Part shown: one piece after another, positions 25,371-33,860 of the stretch
How positions within the stretch are numbered: the first letter of the stretch is position 1
How the letters are laid out: each line of letters starts with the position of its first letter
From: Acholeplasma hippikon
Lineage (GTDB): Bacteria; Bacillota_I; Bacilli_A; Acholeplasmatales; Acholeplasmataceae
Assembly: GCF_900660755.1 (NCBI RefSeq)
Contig: NZ_LR215050.1
Location: 1,116,001 to 1,180,000, forward strand
Length of the DNA: 64,000 nt
Direction of reading: 5' to 3'
The notes under the pieces: model-generated
Database searches by the model: none
The model's input: the letters and a program-made list of their open reading frames with translations, nothing else
What the model was told of the DNA's origin: nothing
Program-made: the position numbers and the translations under genes

Positions 25371-27005
25371 ATGGAAAATCAATCTAATTTTATTAAGTCA
25401 ATTATGGAAGAAGATTTAAAAACTGGCAAGCATAGTAGCATTATCACAAGATTCCCACCAGAACCAAATGGATTCTTACATATTGGACATGCGCGTGCAA
25501 TTATCACTAACTTTGAATTAGCTAAAGCATTTGGTGGCTATACTAATTTACGTTATGATGATACAAACCCATCTAAAGAAGATGATATTTATGTTAAAGG
25601 TATTTTAGAAGATGTTAAATGGTTAGGCTATGAACCACATGGCGTTTATTTTGCGTCTAACTATTTTACAGAAATGTATGAAAGAGCAAAACTTTTAATT
25701 AGAAAAGGTTTAGCTTATGTTGATGATCAAACAGCAGAAGAAATCGCAAAAACTAGAGGAGACGTTGTCACTCCAGGTATTCCTTCACCATATCGTAATC
25801 GTTCAGTTGAAGAAAACTTAGAACTATTTGAAGCAATGAAGGAAGGTAAGTTCAAAGAAGGGGAAAAAGTTTTAAGAGCTAAAATTGATATGGCTAGCCC
25901 TAACATGAACATGCGTGACCCAGTTTTATATAGAATTAGTTTTGCACATCACCATAATACAGGTGATATGTGGAAGATTTATCCTATGTATGACTATGCA
26001 CATCCAATTGAAGATGCGATTGAAGGAATTACACACTCACTATGTTCATTAGAATTCGAAGACCATAGACCATTATATGACTGGGTTGTTAGAGAAACTG
26101 AAATGCCTTTAGTGCCAAGACAAATTGAATTTGGTCGCTTAGGTATTGAAAACACAGTGATGTCAAAACGTTACTTAAAATTCTTAGTTGACCAAGGTTT
26201 AGTAGACGGATGGGACGACCCAAGAATGCCTACAATTGGTGGTTTAAGAAGAAAAGGTTATACAAAAGAAGCAATTCGTGCATTTATTCTTTCAACTGGT
26301 TTAAGTAAAGTGAACTCAGAAGTTTCTGTTGATATGTTAGAATCTTTCGTTAGAGAAGACTTACAAGCTAAAACGAAGAGAGTGTTTGCGGTAGTTAACC
26401 CACTTAAAGTGACTATCACTAACTATCCAGAAGATAAATTAGAATTTGTTGAAGTTGAAAATAATCCAGATTTATCTATTCTAGGCAGAAGAAAAGTTGC
26501 CTTTGGTAGAAATATCTACATTGAAAAAGATGACTTTGTTGAAGTAAAACCTGATAATAAATTTAAACGTTTAAGTTTAGGTGGCGAAGTTCGCTTATTC
26601 CACACTTACTTCATTAAAGCCTATGATGTCATAAAAGATAAAAATGGTGAAGTTATTGAAGTTTTAGCAACTTATGACCCACAAACAAAATCAGGTTCAG
26701 GGTTCAAAGATAGAAAACCAGATGGAACAATCCATTTTGTTGAAGCGACAACTGCAATTCCTGCACAATTCAATTTCTATAAGAACTTATTATTAGATGA
26801 TCAATCATTACCACTTGAACAACGTTTTAATAAAGATTCATTAGAAATCAAACATGGTTTTATTGAAAGTGCATTAAAAGATGTTCAACATCAAGAAAAA
26901 TTCCAATTCGTAAGAAATGGATACTTTAACTGTTATTTTGACAAGAAACATAAAAATCATTATGTTTTCAATGAAGTTGTTGCCTTAAAGAGCAGTTATA
27001 AGTAA
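25371..27005 (+). CDS. glnS: Glutaminyl-tRNA synthetase
   Basis: Class I synthetase charging tRNA-Gln directly. The HIGH motif is in [12 protein letters not shown] (about 36-47), and the second signature is VMSKRYLKF (about 263-271), the GlnRS form rather than the GltX form. [14 protein letters not shown] is also GlnRS-like. The C-terminal beta-barrel anticodon domain is complete. 544 aa from ATG 25371 after AAGAAGGTG; a GTG three codons upstream is part of the ribosome-binding site. Many Firmicutes lack GlnRS and use GatCAB, so its presence is informative. Confidence 0.95.
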   Translation: MENQSNFIKSIMEEDLKTGKHSSIITRFPPEPNGFLHIGHARAIITNFELAKAFGGYTNLRYDDTNPSKEDDIYVKGILEDVKWLGYEPHGVYFASNYFTEMYERAKLLIRKGLAYVDDQTAEEIAKTRGDVVTPGIPSPYRNRSVEENLELFEAMKEGKFKEGEKVLRAKIDMASPNMNMRDPVLYRISFAHHHNTGDMWKIYPMYDYAHPIEDAIEGITHSLCSLEFEDHRPLYDWVVRETEMPLVPRQIEFGRLGIENTVMSKRYLKFLVDQGLVDGWDDPRMPTIGGLRRKGYTKEAIRAFILSTGLSKVNSEVSVDMLESFVREDLQAKTKRVFAVVNPLKVTITNYPEDKLEFVEVENNPDLSILGRRKVAFGRNIYIEKDDFVEVKPDNKFKRLSLGGEVRLFHTYFIKAYDVIKDKNGEVIEVLATYDPQTKSGSGFKDRKPDGTIHFVEATTAIPAQFNFYKNLLLDDQSLPLEQRFNKDSLEIKHGFIESALKDVQHQEKFQFVRNGYFNCYFDKKHKNHYVFNEVVALKSSYK

Positions 27006-27020
27006 GATTAAGGAGTTATA

Positions 27021-29108
27021 ATGACTGACTGGTTAAGTAAATTAAATGACCAACAAAGAAAAGCTGCGACCCATGTAGAGGGTCCGCTTTTTGTTGTTGC
27101 AGGAGCAGGAACAGGTAAGACAAGAACATTAACGACAAGAGTTGCTTATTTAATTGAACAAGCAGGTATTAGTCCCGAAAGTATTCTTGCGGTAACATTT
27201 ACAAATAAAGCTGCAAGAGAAATGAAAGAACGTATCATTGATATGGCGGGTCCACATGCCGTAAAAACATGGATTTATACATTCCACGCTTTTGGTGTGC
27301 AAGTCTTAAGAGAATTTATTGACCGATTAAATCAAGGATATAAAAAGAACTTTAATATTATTGATGAAGATGATGCGAAAGCAATCATTAGAGATTTAAT
27401 TAAGAGTCAAAACTTGGATAATAAACAATATAAAGTAAATGATATTAGAAATAAGATTTCAGATTATAAATACTTTAAAGAAGATAAGTTTGATGACTAT
27501 CATGAAAGAAATATCTATCAACTTTATCAAAAAAATCTAGTTGAAAACAACCTATTGGATTTTGATGACCTACAAGTATTAACACATGAACTTTTATTAA
27601 CAGATGAAGTAACTAGAACGTATTATCAAAATAAATTCCAGTATATTTTAGTTGATGAGTTCCAAGATACAGACCATATCCAATATGAGATTATTAAGTT
27701 GCTAGGAATGAAACATAGAAATGTGTTTGTTGTTGGGGACCCCGATCAAAGTATTTATGGTTTCCGTGGTGCTGATTATAATAATGCTAATAAATTCATG
27801 AAAGACTTTGGTAATCAAGTTGTCTTGGATTTAAACTATCGTTCTACAACACATATTCTTTCATATGCAAATAGATTAATTAAAAGAAATCAAAATCGTC
27901 CTTTTGAAAAGGATTTAAAATCTAATTTAGGTGATGGTATTGAACCAGTTATTTGGTCAGCTCAAAGTGATTTTAATGAAGCTAATATGGTAGCCAATGA
28001 AATTAAAAGATTAGTAAGTGACTATCACTATAACTATGAAGACATAGCGATTCTTTATAGAAATAATGCTTTATCTCGTACGTTTGAAGATACCATGATG
28101 AAGCACAACATTCCATATGTTATGTATGGAGGTATCTCATTCTATCAAAGAAAAGAAATCAAGGATGTCTTAGCATATATTAGAGTATTGTTAAACCCAA
28201 ATTTAGATTTTTATTTCAAACGTATTATCAATGTACCTAAACGTGCAATTGGTCCAACTTCAGTTCAAAAGTTAGAAGCTAAAGCAAAAGAATTAAAAAT
28301 CTCAATGTTTGAGGCAATCGATCATATTGATTTTTCAGGTAAAGCAAAAGATGCATTGCATGAGTTTAAATCATTAATTCTAGAAATGTCAGATAAACTA
28401 AACTACATGGAATCTCTTGAAGAAATTGTTATGTATGTTGCATATCATTCAGGTTATATCGCAATGCTTGAAGAAGAAAAAGATGATATTTCTGAAGATA
28501 GAATAGATAACATTAAAGAACTGAAGTCAGTCTTTGTTCAAGGTGAACAATTCTATGAAGGGAATTTCGTTGAGCGTCTCCAACAGTTACTTGACCAAAT
28601 CGCTTTATATAGCGATTTAGACAAAGCAGATGATAGAAACGCAATCAAACTTTCTACCTTTCACCAAGTGAAGGGATTAGAGTTTAAAGTTGTCTTTATG
28701 ACAGTTATGGAAGATGAAATTTTCCCATCACCATTATCTACATTTGATCCAAAAGATTTAGAAGAAGAACGAAGAATCGCCTATGTAGGTGTCACTCGTG
28801 CGAAAGAGCGTTTATATTTAACACGTTCTGAATCAAGACTACTTTATGGTAACTGGATGAATCCATCCCCATCTCGCTTCTTAAAAGAAATGAGACCTGT
28901 TCAAGAAGTCTTTACATCTAGAAAATTTGAATCATCTCCTACACAAAAGAATACAACATTCCTTAATGCAGGTGATAAAGTTAATCACATTGTGTTTGGT
29001 GAAGGTATTGTAGTTGGTGTTGAAGATGGTATCGCAACAATTGCATTCAAGATGCCACATGGTATTAAGAAGTTATTAGAAAATCATCCAAGTATTAAAA
29101 AAATATAA
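27021..29108 (+). CDS. pcrA: ATP-dependent DNA helicase PcrA/UvrD
   Basis: Superfamily 1 3'-5' helicase used in repair and in clearing DNA of bound proteins. Motifs are in order: I GAGTGKT (about 29-35), Ia TFTNKAAREMK, II VDEFQDT, III VGDPDQSIYGFRGAD, IV LNYRST, V TFHQVKGLEFKVVFM, VI RRIAYVGVTRAK. It has full 1B and 2B insertions. The C-terminal tail carries the VFGEGIVV region seen in PcrA. 695 aa. Starts 15 bases after glnS with AAGGAG. Confidence 0.96.
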   Translation: MTDWLSKLNDQQRKAATHVEGPLFVVAGAGTGKTRTLTTRVAYLIEQAGISPESILAVTFTNKAAREMKERIIDMAGPHAVKTWIYTFHAFGVQVLREFIDRLNQGYKKNFNIIDEDDAKAIIRDLIKSQNLDNKQYKVNDIRNKISDYKYFKEDKFDDYHERNIYQLYQKNLVENNLLDFDDLQVLTHELLLTDEVTRTYYQNKFQYILVDEFQDTDHIQYEIIKLLGMKHRNVFVVGDPDQSIYGFRGADYNNANKFMKDFGNQVVLDLNYRSTTHILSYANRLIKRNQNRPFEKDLKSNLGDGIEPVIWSAQSDFNEANMVANEIKRLVSDYHYNYEDIAILYRNNALSRTFEDTMMKHNIPYVMYGGISFYQRKEIKDVLAYIRVLLNPNLDFYFKRIINVPKRAIGPTSVQKLEAKAKELKISMFEAIDHIDFSGKAKDALHEFKSLILEMSDKLNYMESLEEIVMYVAYHSGYIAMLEEEKDDISEDRIDNIKELKSVFVQGEQFYEGNFVERLQQLLDQIALYSDLDKADDRNAIKLSTFHQVKGLEFKVVFMTVMEDEIFPSPLSTFDPKDLEEERRIAYVGVTRAKERLYLTRSESRLLYGNWMNPSPSRFLKEMRPVQEVFTSRKFESSPTQKNTTFLNAGDKVNHIVFGEGIVVGVEDGIATIAFKMPHGIKKLLENHPSIKKI

Positions 29109-29118
29109 TAAACATAAA

Positions 29119-29148
29119 GAAAACACCTTTTTGGAAAGGTGTTTTTTT
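29119..29148. terminator. Bidirectional terminator between pcrA and lipoprotein gene
   Basis: AAACACCTTT (29121-29130) pairs with AAAGGTGTTT (29135-29144) around a TTGG loop, with a T run on each strand, between two convergent genes. Confidence 0.9.
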
Positions 29149-29154
29149 AATGAG

Positions 29155-30552
29155 TTAAAATGTATAAATTTTATTATTGTTTTTTATATCGATAACAGAT
29201 GTAGCTTTACCTTCAACAACAAGATAACCATCATCATATAATTGATAATTTAATATAGTTTCTAGAGTTAAGAAATTTTCACCATTTTTTAAATCGCGTA
29301 TTTTTATTTGATTTAGAGCATCATAATAAATAAATAAGTTTGAGATGATTTCAATTGGTGTTTTTAAAATATCAGTCGCGATTATTAAAGATTTGCCTTT
29401 TATTTTATAAGTTACATATGATGAATATTGTGAATCAACTGGAATTGTTAGATAAAGTTCCTTTGTGATGCTATCTTCGATGATTCTACCAGCATGAGTT
29501 ACATCGTTAAGATGATATATTAAAGTACCATCAATGTGATAGTAGTAGTGAGAAAACTTACCTGATTCATACTTTACGACTAAGAAATAATCAGGATGCA
29601 TAACATCATGAATCGTTCTAACTTTTTCAGGATATAATTTATTACCATTATAATCAAATATTTGTACAGAGTTATTAATATAATCATGACCAATAACAAA
29701 TGAAGGAGATAGTGACAATGATTGTGCAAAAGCCTCTTCATTTAAGATATTACCATCTAAATCAGCAAGATATGAGATTGGTAAGGTAGCGGTTAAATCA
29801 GTGACAATAAGTGTATTATTTGCATAGCCTGTTAGAATGTGCCCTACAGGTAAAATAGGCTCACCCAAATTATTTATATATGTATTTTTATCTTCATAAA
29901 AAATAATATACTTTGTTTGATCAATAATTCGAAGATTATCAATGTCCATCTCATCGAATGATTTTTTAAATAAAATATTCCCTTTTGTGTCAATCACATA
30001 GTGATATTCATTTGATTTATCAGTTAAATAGACTGCACTATGAGAAAATTCATTGAATGGATTATATTTAAAATCAATAACAACTTCTCCTTTTTTATTA
30101 AGTGCCCCATACCCAGTAGAAGAACTTCCAAGAATTAATTCATCTAATACATCATGCAATTGATATTCATTAGTTGTAAAAATTACTTTACCATTTAAAT
30201 CAAGTAAACCATATTCATTATTTGACTTGGCATAAATGATTGAATCAATCGATTCATATCGCGTTAATATTTGATAATTATCAGATAACTTATTTCCTTT
30301 TTCATCAATTACAAAATAACCTTCAAGTGTTTCAACAACAGCAGTTCCTTTGTAGAATTTAGAAGCAGTTAAATAATTATCATTTAATGCAACCTTAAAT
30401 TTATTATTAATATAAACATATCCTTCTTTAGTTTTTATTGGTGCTAAACCATTATTAAATAAAGGATTTTCATCAGATTCATTTGTTTTTATACAACCGA
30501 TTAGCGTTACTAAAGATAAAATCATGAGTAACACAATTAATAGTCTTTTCAT
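29155..30552 (-). CDS. WG-repeat-like lipoprotein
   Basis: A 465-aa protein starting MKRLLIVLLMILSLVTLIGC: a lipoprotein signal with lipobox LIGC, so it is likely anchored outside the membrane. The body is a series of degenerate WG (KWG) repeats, for example GYVYINNKFKVAL, GYFVIDEKGNKL, YGLLDLNGKVIF and YGALNKKGEVVIDFKY, expected to form a beta-propeller-like surface domain. Start chosen at ATG 30552, which directly precedes the signal peptide with GGGGA upstream; an upstream in-frame extension is rejected. Function unknown, probably binding. Confidence 0.82.
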   Translation of the reverse strand: MKRLLIVLLMILSLVTLIGCIKTNESDENPLFNNGLAPIKTKEGYVYINNKFKVALNDNYLTASKFYKGTAVVETLEGYFVIDEKGNKLSDNYQILTRYESIDSIIYAKSNNEYGLLDLNGKVIFTTNEYQLHDVLDELILGSSSTGYGALNKKGEVVIDFKYNPFNEFSHSAVYLTDKSNEYHYVIDTKGNILFKKSFDEMDIDNLRIIDQTKYIIFYEDKNTYINNLGEPILPVGHILTGYANNTLIVTDLTATLPISYLADLDGNILNEEAFAQSLSLSPSFVIGHDYINNSVQIFDYNGNKLYPEKVRTIHDVMHPDYFLVVKYESGKFSHYYYHIDGTLIYHLNDVTHAGRIIEDSITKELYLTIPVDSQYSSYVTYKIKGKSLIIATDILKTPIEIISNLFIYYDALNQIKIRDLKNGENFLTLETILNYQLYDDGYLVVEGKATSVIDIKNNNKIYTF

Positions 30553-30664
30553 CCACTTTTCCCCGTATTGTAAATACAAATATATTGTAACATATTGAAA
30601 AAAACCAAACATAAAAAAAGTAATAATTTATAAGGTTAACTAATATAGTTTGAGGTACAACTAT

Positions 30665-31801
30665 ATGAAGTTAAATAATGAACAAACAAAAGCGGTTTAT
30701 CAAGATAACAATCATATCTTCTTACTTGCTGGTGCAGGAAGTGGTAAGACAAGAGTTATCATAGAAAGAATAAAATATTTACTTACTAAAGTAAAACCAA
30801 GCAACATACTTGCGATTACTTTTACAGTTAAAAGTAGTATAGAAATGAAGAAGCGTTTAGGTAATAAAGATGTTAATGTTTATACTTTTCATGGTTATTG
30901 TTATCATGCATTAAGTCAAGGGAAAAAACTAAATATTTTTCTTAATAATGATCAATATACAGAGGAAGAAATACTTGCTATTCAAAACTATAAAAATAGT
31001 TTATTTCAAAAAGCTAAACCAGTTATATATGTAAAATATCAAAAATATTTAAATGATAATGAATTACTAGATTTTGATGATTTAATCATTGAAGCACTAA
31101 AGATTAGACATAAGAAATATAAATATATTTTTATTGATGAATTTCAAGATACAAACCTTTTACAGTATGAGCTAATTAAGAAACTTAATCACGCTAAATG
31201 TAAGATATTTGCAGTTGGAGACCCGGACCAAAGTATCTATAAGTTTCGTGGTGCAAAGGTAGAAATCATTAATCAATATATTAAAGATTTTAATGCTGAA
31301 GTCTTAAAACTAGAAGAAAATTATCGTAGTAAAAAAGAAATACTTACTGCATCAAATGAATTAATCAAACACAACTTAAATCGCTTCAAGAAGACATTAT
31401 TCACCAATAATTTAAATGAAGGAAATGTTAATATTTATTATTTAAAAGAAGAGGAACAAAATAATCATATACTAAATCTAATCAGAAAAAGAACATATAA
31501 AGATATCGCAATCTTATTTAGAAATCACTACCAAGTGTTTGAACTAAAAAAACTACTTGAAAGTCACTATATCTATCATGTTAATTTTTACTCTTTTCAT
31601 GAGTCAAAGGGATTAGAATTTGATACAGTTATTATTTACGGTGCTGAAGTTATGCCTTATCAAAAAGAAGGAACCTATCTTCAAGAAGAGGAAGAAAGAA
31701 GATTACTTTTTGTTGGGATGACTAGAGCGAAGACAAATCTATTAATTTATTCAAAATATAAAACAAAGTTTTTAAGAGAAACTAAAATTAGGCCAAAGTG
31801 A
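30665..31801 (+). CDS. Compact UvrD/PcrA-type helicase
   Basis: A 378-aa SF1A protein retaining all helicase motifs: I LAGAGSGKT, II IDEFQDT, III VGDPDQSIYKFRGA, IV EENYRS, V SFHESKGLEFDTVII and VI RRLLFVGMTRAK. It has only about 100 residues between IV and V, so the 2B domain and much of 1B are absent, and it is about half PcrA size. The arginines and Walker residues look intact, implying an active ATPase. GAGGT precedes ATG 30665; a TTG five codons upstream is less likely. A distinct paralogue, not a fragment: it has its own start, stop and terminator. Role unknown. Confidence 0.85.
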   Translation: MKLNNEQTKAVYQDNNHIFLLAGAGSGKTRVIIERIKYLLTKVKPSNILAITFTVKSSIEMKKRLGNKDVNVYTFHGYCYHALSQGKKLNIFLNNDQYTEEEILAIQNYKNSLFQKAKPVIYVKYQKYLNDNELLDFDDLIIEALKIRHKKYKYIFIDEFQDTNLLQYELIKKLNHAKCKIFAVGDPDQSIYKFRGAKVEIINQYIKDFNAEVLKLEENYRSKKEILTASNELIKHNLNRFKKTLFTNNLNEGNVNIYYLKEEEQNNHILNLIRKRTYKDIAILFRNHYQVFELKKLLESHYIYHVNFYSFHESKGLEFDTVIIYGAEVMPYQKEGTYLQEEEERRLLFVGMTRAKTNLLIYSKYKTKFLRETKIRPK

Positions 31802-31816
31802 GTTTGGCCTTTATAT
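31790..31816 (+). terminator. Terminator of the compact helicase gene
   Basis: AGGCCAAA (31790-31797) pairs with TTTGGCCT (31803-31810), overlapping the stop codon, with a T-rich tail. Confidence 0.8.
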
Positions 31817-31853
31817 TTAATAACTTTTATTAAATATGATACATGCGGTTGCG

Positions 31854-31862
31854 TGGTATAAT
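31854..31862 (+). promoter_or_regulatory. Extended -10 promoter of the ligA-uvrA operon
   Basis: TGGTATAAT at 31854-31862 matches an extended -10 (TGnTATAAT); no clear -35. It lies 18 bases before the ligA start. Confidence 0.6.
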
Positions 31863-31880
31863 AAAAAATAGGTGAATATT

Positions 31881-33860
31881 ATGATAATTAAAGATAGAAT
31901 TTTAGAACTAAGAAAAATGATAAATGAAGCAAATATTGCATATCACACTGAGGATAAACCTTTAATCAGTGATTTTGAATATGACATGATGTTAAAGGAA
32001 TTAAATGAATTAGAAGAACAATATCCTGAGTATGATGATCCTAATTCACCAACTAAAAAAATTGGTGGTGGTATCTTAGATGAATTTCAAAAACATACAC
32101 ACTCAACACCAATGATGTCTTTAGGCAATGTCTTTAATGAAGAAGAGTTAAGAGGATTCTACAACAAAGTTAATAAAGTTGTAGATAATTTTTCTATCGT
32201 TTCTGAATTAAAGATTGATGGTCTAGCAGTATCTTTAATTTACGAACAAGGTAAATTTATTAAAGCTGCAACACGCGGGAATGGATTAGTCGGAGAAGAT
32301 GTGACACAAAACGTTAGAACGATTAAATCATTACCTTTAACTTTAAAAGAACCAATTGATATTGAAGTGCGTGGAGAAATCTATATGTCACACGCATCAT
32401 TTAAAAAAGCAAATGTAGAACGTCTAGAACAAGGATTGGATTTATTTGCAAATCCCAGAAATGCTGCAGCAGGTACGATTCGTCAATTAGATAGTAAAGT
32501 TGTTGCAAAACGCGATTTATCTATTTTCCTATATGCAATTGTTAATGCAAAACAATATGTTCAGACTCAAGAAGAATTATTAAAGTATTTAAAACACTTA
32601 GGTTTCCCGGTGAATCCATATTTTAAAGTCGCTAAAAACGCTGATGAATTAATTTCATACATTAGTGAATATGATGATTTAAGAAAAACTTTACCTTATG
32701 ATACCGATGGGATTGTTGTAAAGGTTAATGAACTTAGTTTACATGAAATGATTGGGTATACTGCAAAATCACCTAAATTTGCAACCGCTTATAAATTTGA
32801 AGCAGAAAAACAGGAAACAGTAATTAAAGGTATTGCCTTTCAAGTAGGTAGAACTGGAGTTATTACACCGGTTGCTGAGTTAGAACCAGTTTTAATTTCT
32901 GGTTCAATGGTTTCTCGAGCAACACTACATAATGAAGATTATGTTTTAGGTAAAGATATTAGAATTAATGACTATGTATTAGTTCATAAGGCAGGAGAGA
33001 TTATTCCTGAAGTACTAAGTGTTAATTTAGATAAAAGAACAAATCAAGAACCATTCAAAATGATTGATACATGTCCAGTTTGTGGAAGTCATTTAGAGAG
33101 AAAATCAGGTGAAGCAGATTATTACTGTATGAATGAAAATTGTACAGGTAAAAATGTATTTTCACTTATTCATTTTGCAAGTAGAGTTGCTATGGATATT
33201 GAATCACTTGGTGAAAAAGTTGTTTTATTACTCCATGATTTAACTTATCTACAAACCATTCCGGATATCTATAAATTGCATTTATATAAAGATGAGTTAA
33301 TGGAATTGCCTGGATTTGGTAAGAAAAAAGTAGAAAACTTATTAGATGCAATTGAAAAATCAAAGACACAAACATTTGATCGCTTCATCTTTGGTTTAGG
33401 TATTAAACATGTGGGTGCAAAAGTGGCTAAGCTCTTATTAAAGCATTTCCCAACAATTGATGATTTAATGAATGCATCATTTGAAGCATTAATTGATATT
33501 CATGAAATTGGTGAACAAATTGCAAGCTCAGTTGTTCAATATTTTAGTAATGAAAAGAACATTGAAATGATTAATGAATTAAGATCATTTGGAATCAATA
33601 TGGCATATCAAGTACAAACCACTAAAGATCATGAATTCAGTGGAAAGACTTTTGTTCTAACAGGAACATTAGAAAGTTTTTCAAGAGACCAAGCATCATC
33701 AATCATTGAGAAACTTGGAGGAAAAGTATCTTCATCAGTATCAAGTAAGACAAACTATCTCTTAGCAGGTAGTGATGCTGGGTCAAAACTTAGAAAAGCA
33801 CAAGACCTTGGTGTTTACGTTATGAGTGAAGAAGAATTTAAGGAAAAGACCAATGAATAG
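31881..33860 (+). CDS. ligA: NAD-dependent DNA ligase
   Basis: Seals nicks in replication and repair using NAD+. The 659-aa protein has the adenylation Lys in ELKIDGLAVSL (about 112-122), an OB fold, a four-cysteine zinc finger (CPVC...CMNENC, about 398-420), helix-hairpin-helix repeats (LPGFGKKKVENL; GLGIKHVGAKVA) and a C-terminal BRCT domain (FSGKTFVLTGTLESF). AGGTG precedes ATG 31881; the GTG three codons earlier overlaps that site. It overlaps uvrA by eight bases. Confidence 0.97.
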   Translation: MIIKDRILELRKMINEANIAYHTEDKPLISDFEYDMMLKELNELEEQYPEYDDPNSPTKKIGGGILDEFQKHTHSTPMMSLGNVFNEEELRGFYNKVNKVVDNFSIVSELKIDGLAVSLIYEQGKFIKAATRGNGLVGEDVTQNVRTIKSLPLTLKEPIDIEVRGEIYMSHASFKKANVERLEQGLDLFANPRNAAAGTIRQLDSKVVAKRDLSIFLYAIVNAKQYVQTQEELLKYLKHLGFPVNPYFKVAKNADELISYISEYDDLRKTLPYDTDGIVVKVNELSLHEMIGYTAKSPKFATAYKFEAEKQETVIKGIAFQVGRTGVITPVAELEPVLISGSMVSRATLHNEDYVLGKDIRINDYVLVHKAGEIIPEVLSVNLDKRTNQEPFKMIDTCPVCGSHLERKSGEADYYCMNENCTGKNVFSLIHFASRVAMDIESLGEKVVLLLHDLTYLQTIPDIYKLHLYKDELMELPGFGKKKVENLLDAIEKSKTQTFDRFIFGLGIKHVGAKVAKLLLKHFPTIDDLMNASFEALIDIHEIGEQIASSVVQYFSNEKNIEMINELRSFGINMAYQVQTTKDHEFSGKTFVLTGTLESFSRDQASSIIEKLGGKVSSSVSSKTNYLLAGSDAGSKLRKAQDLGVYVMSEEEFKEKTNE

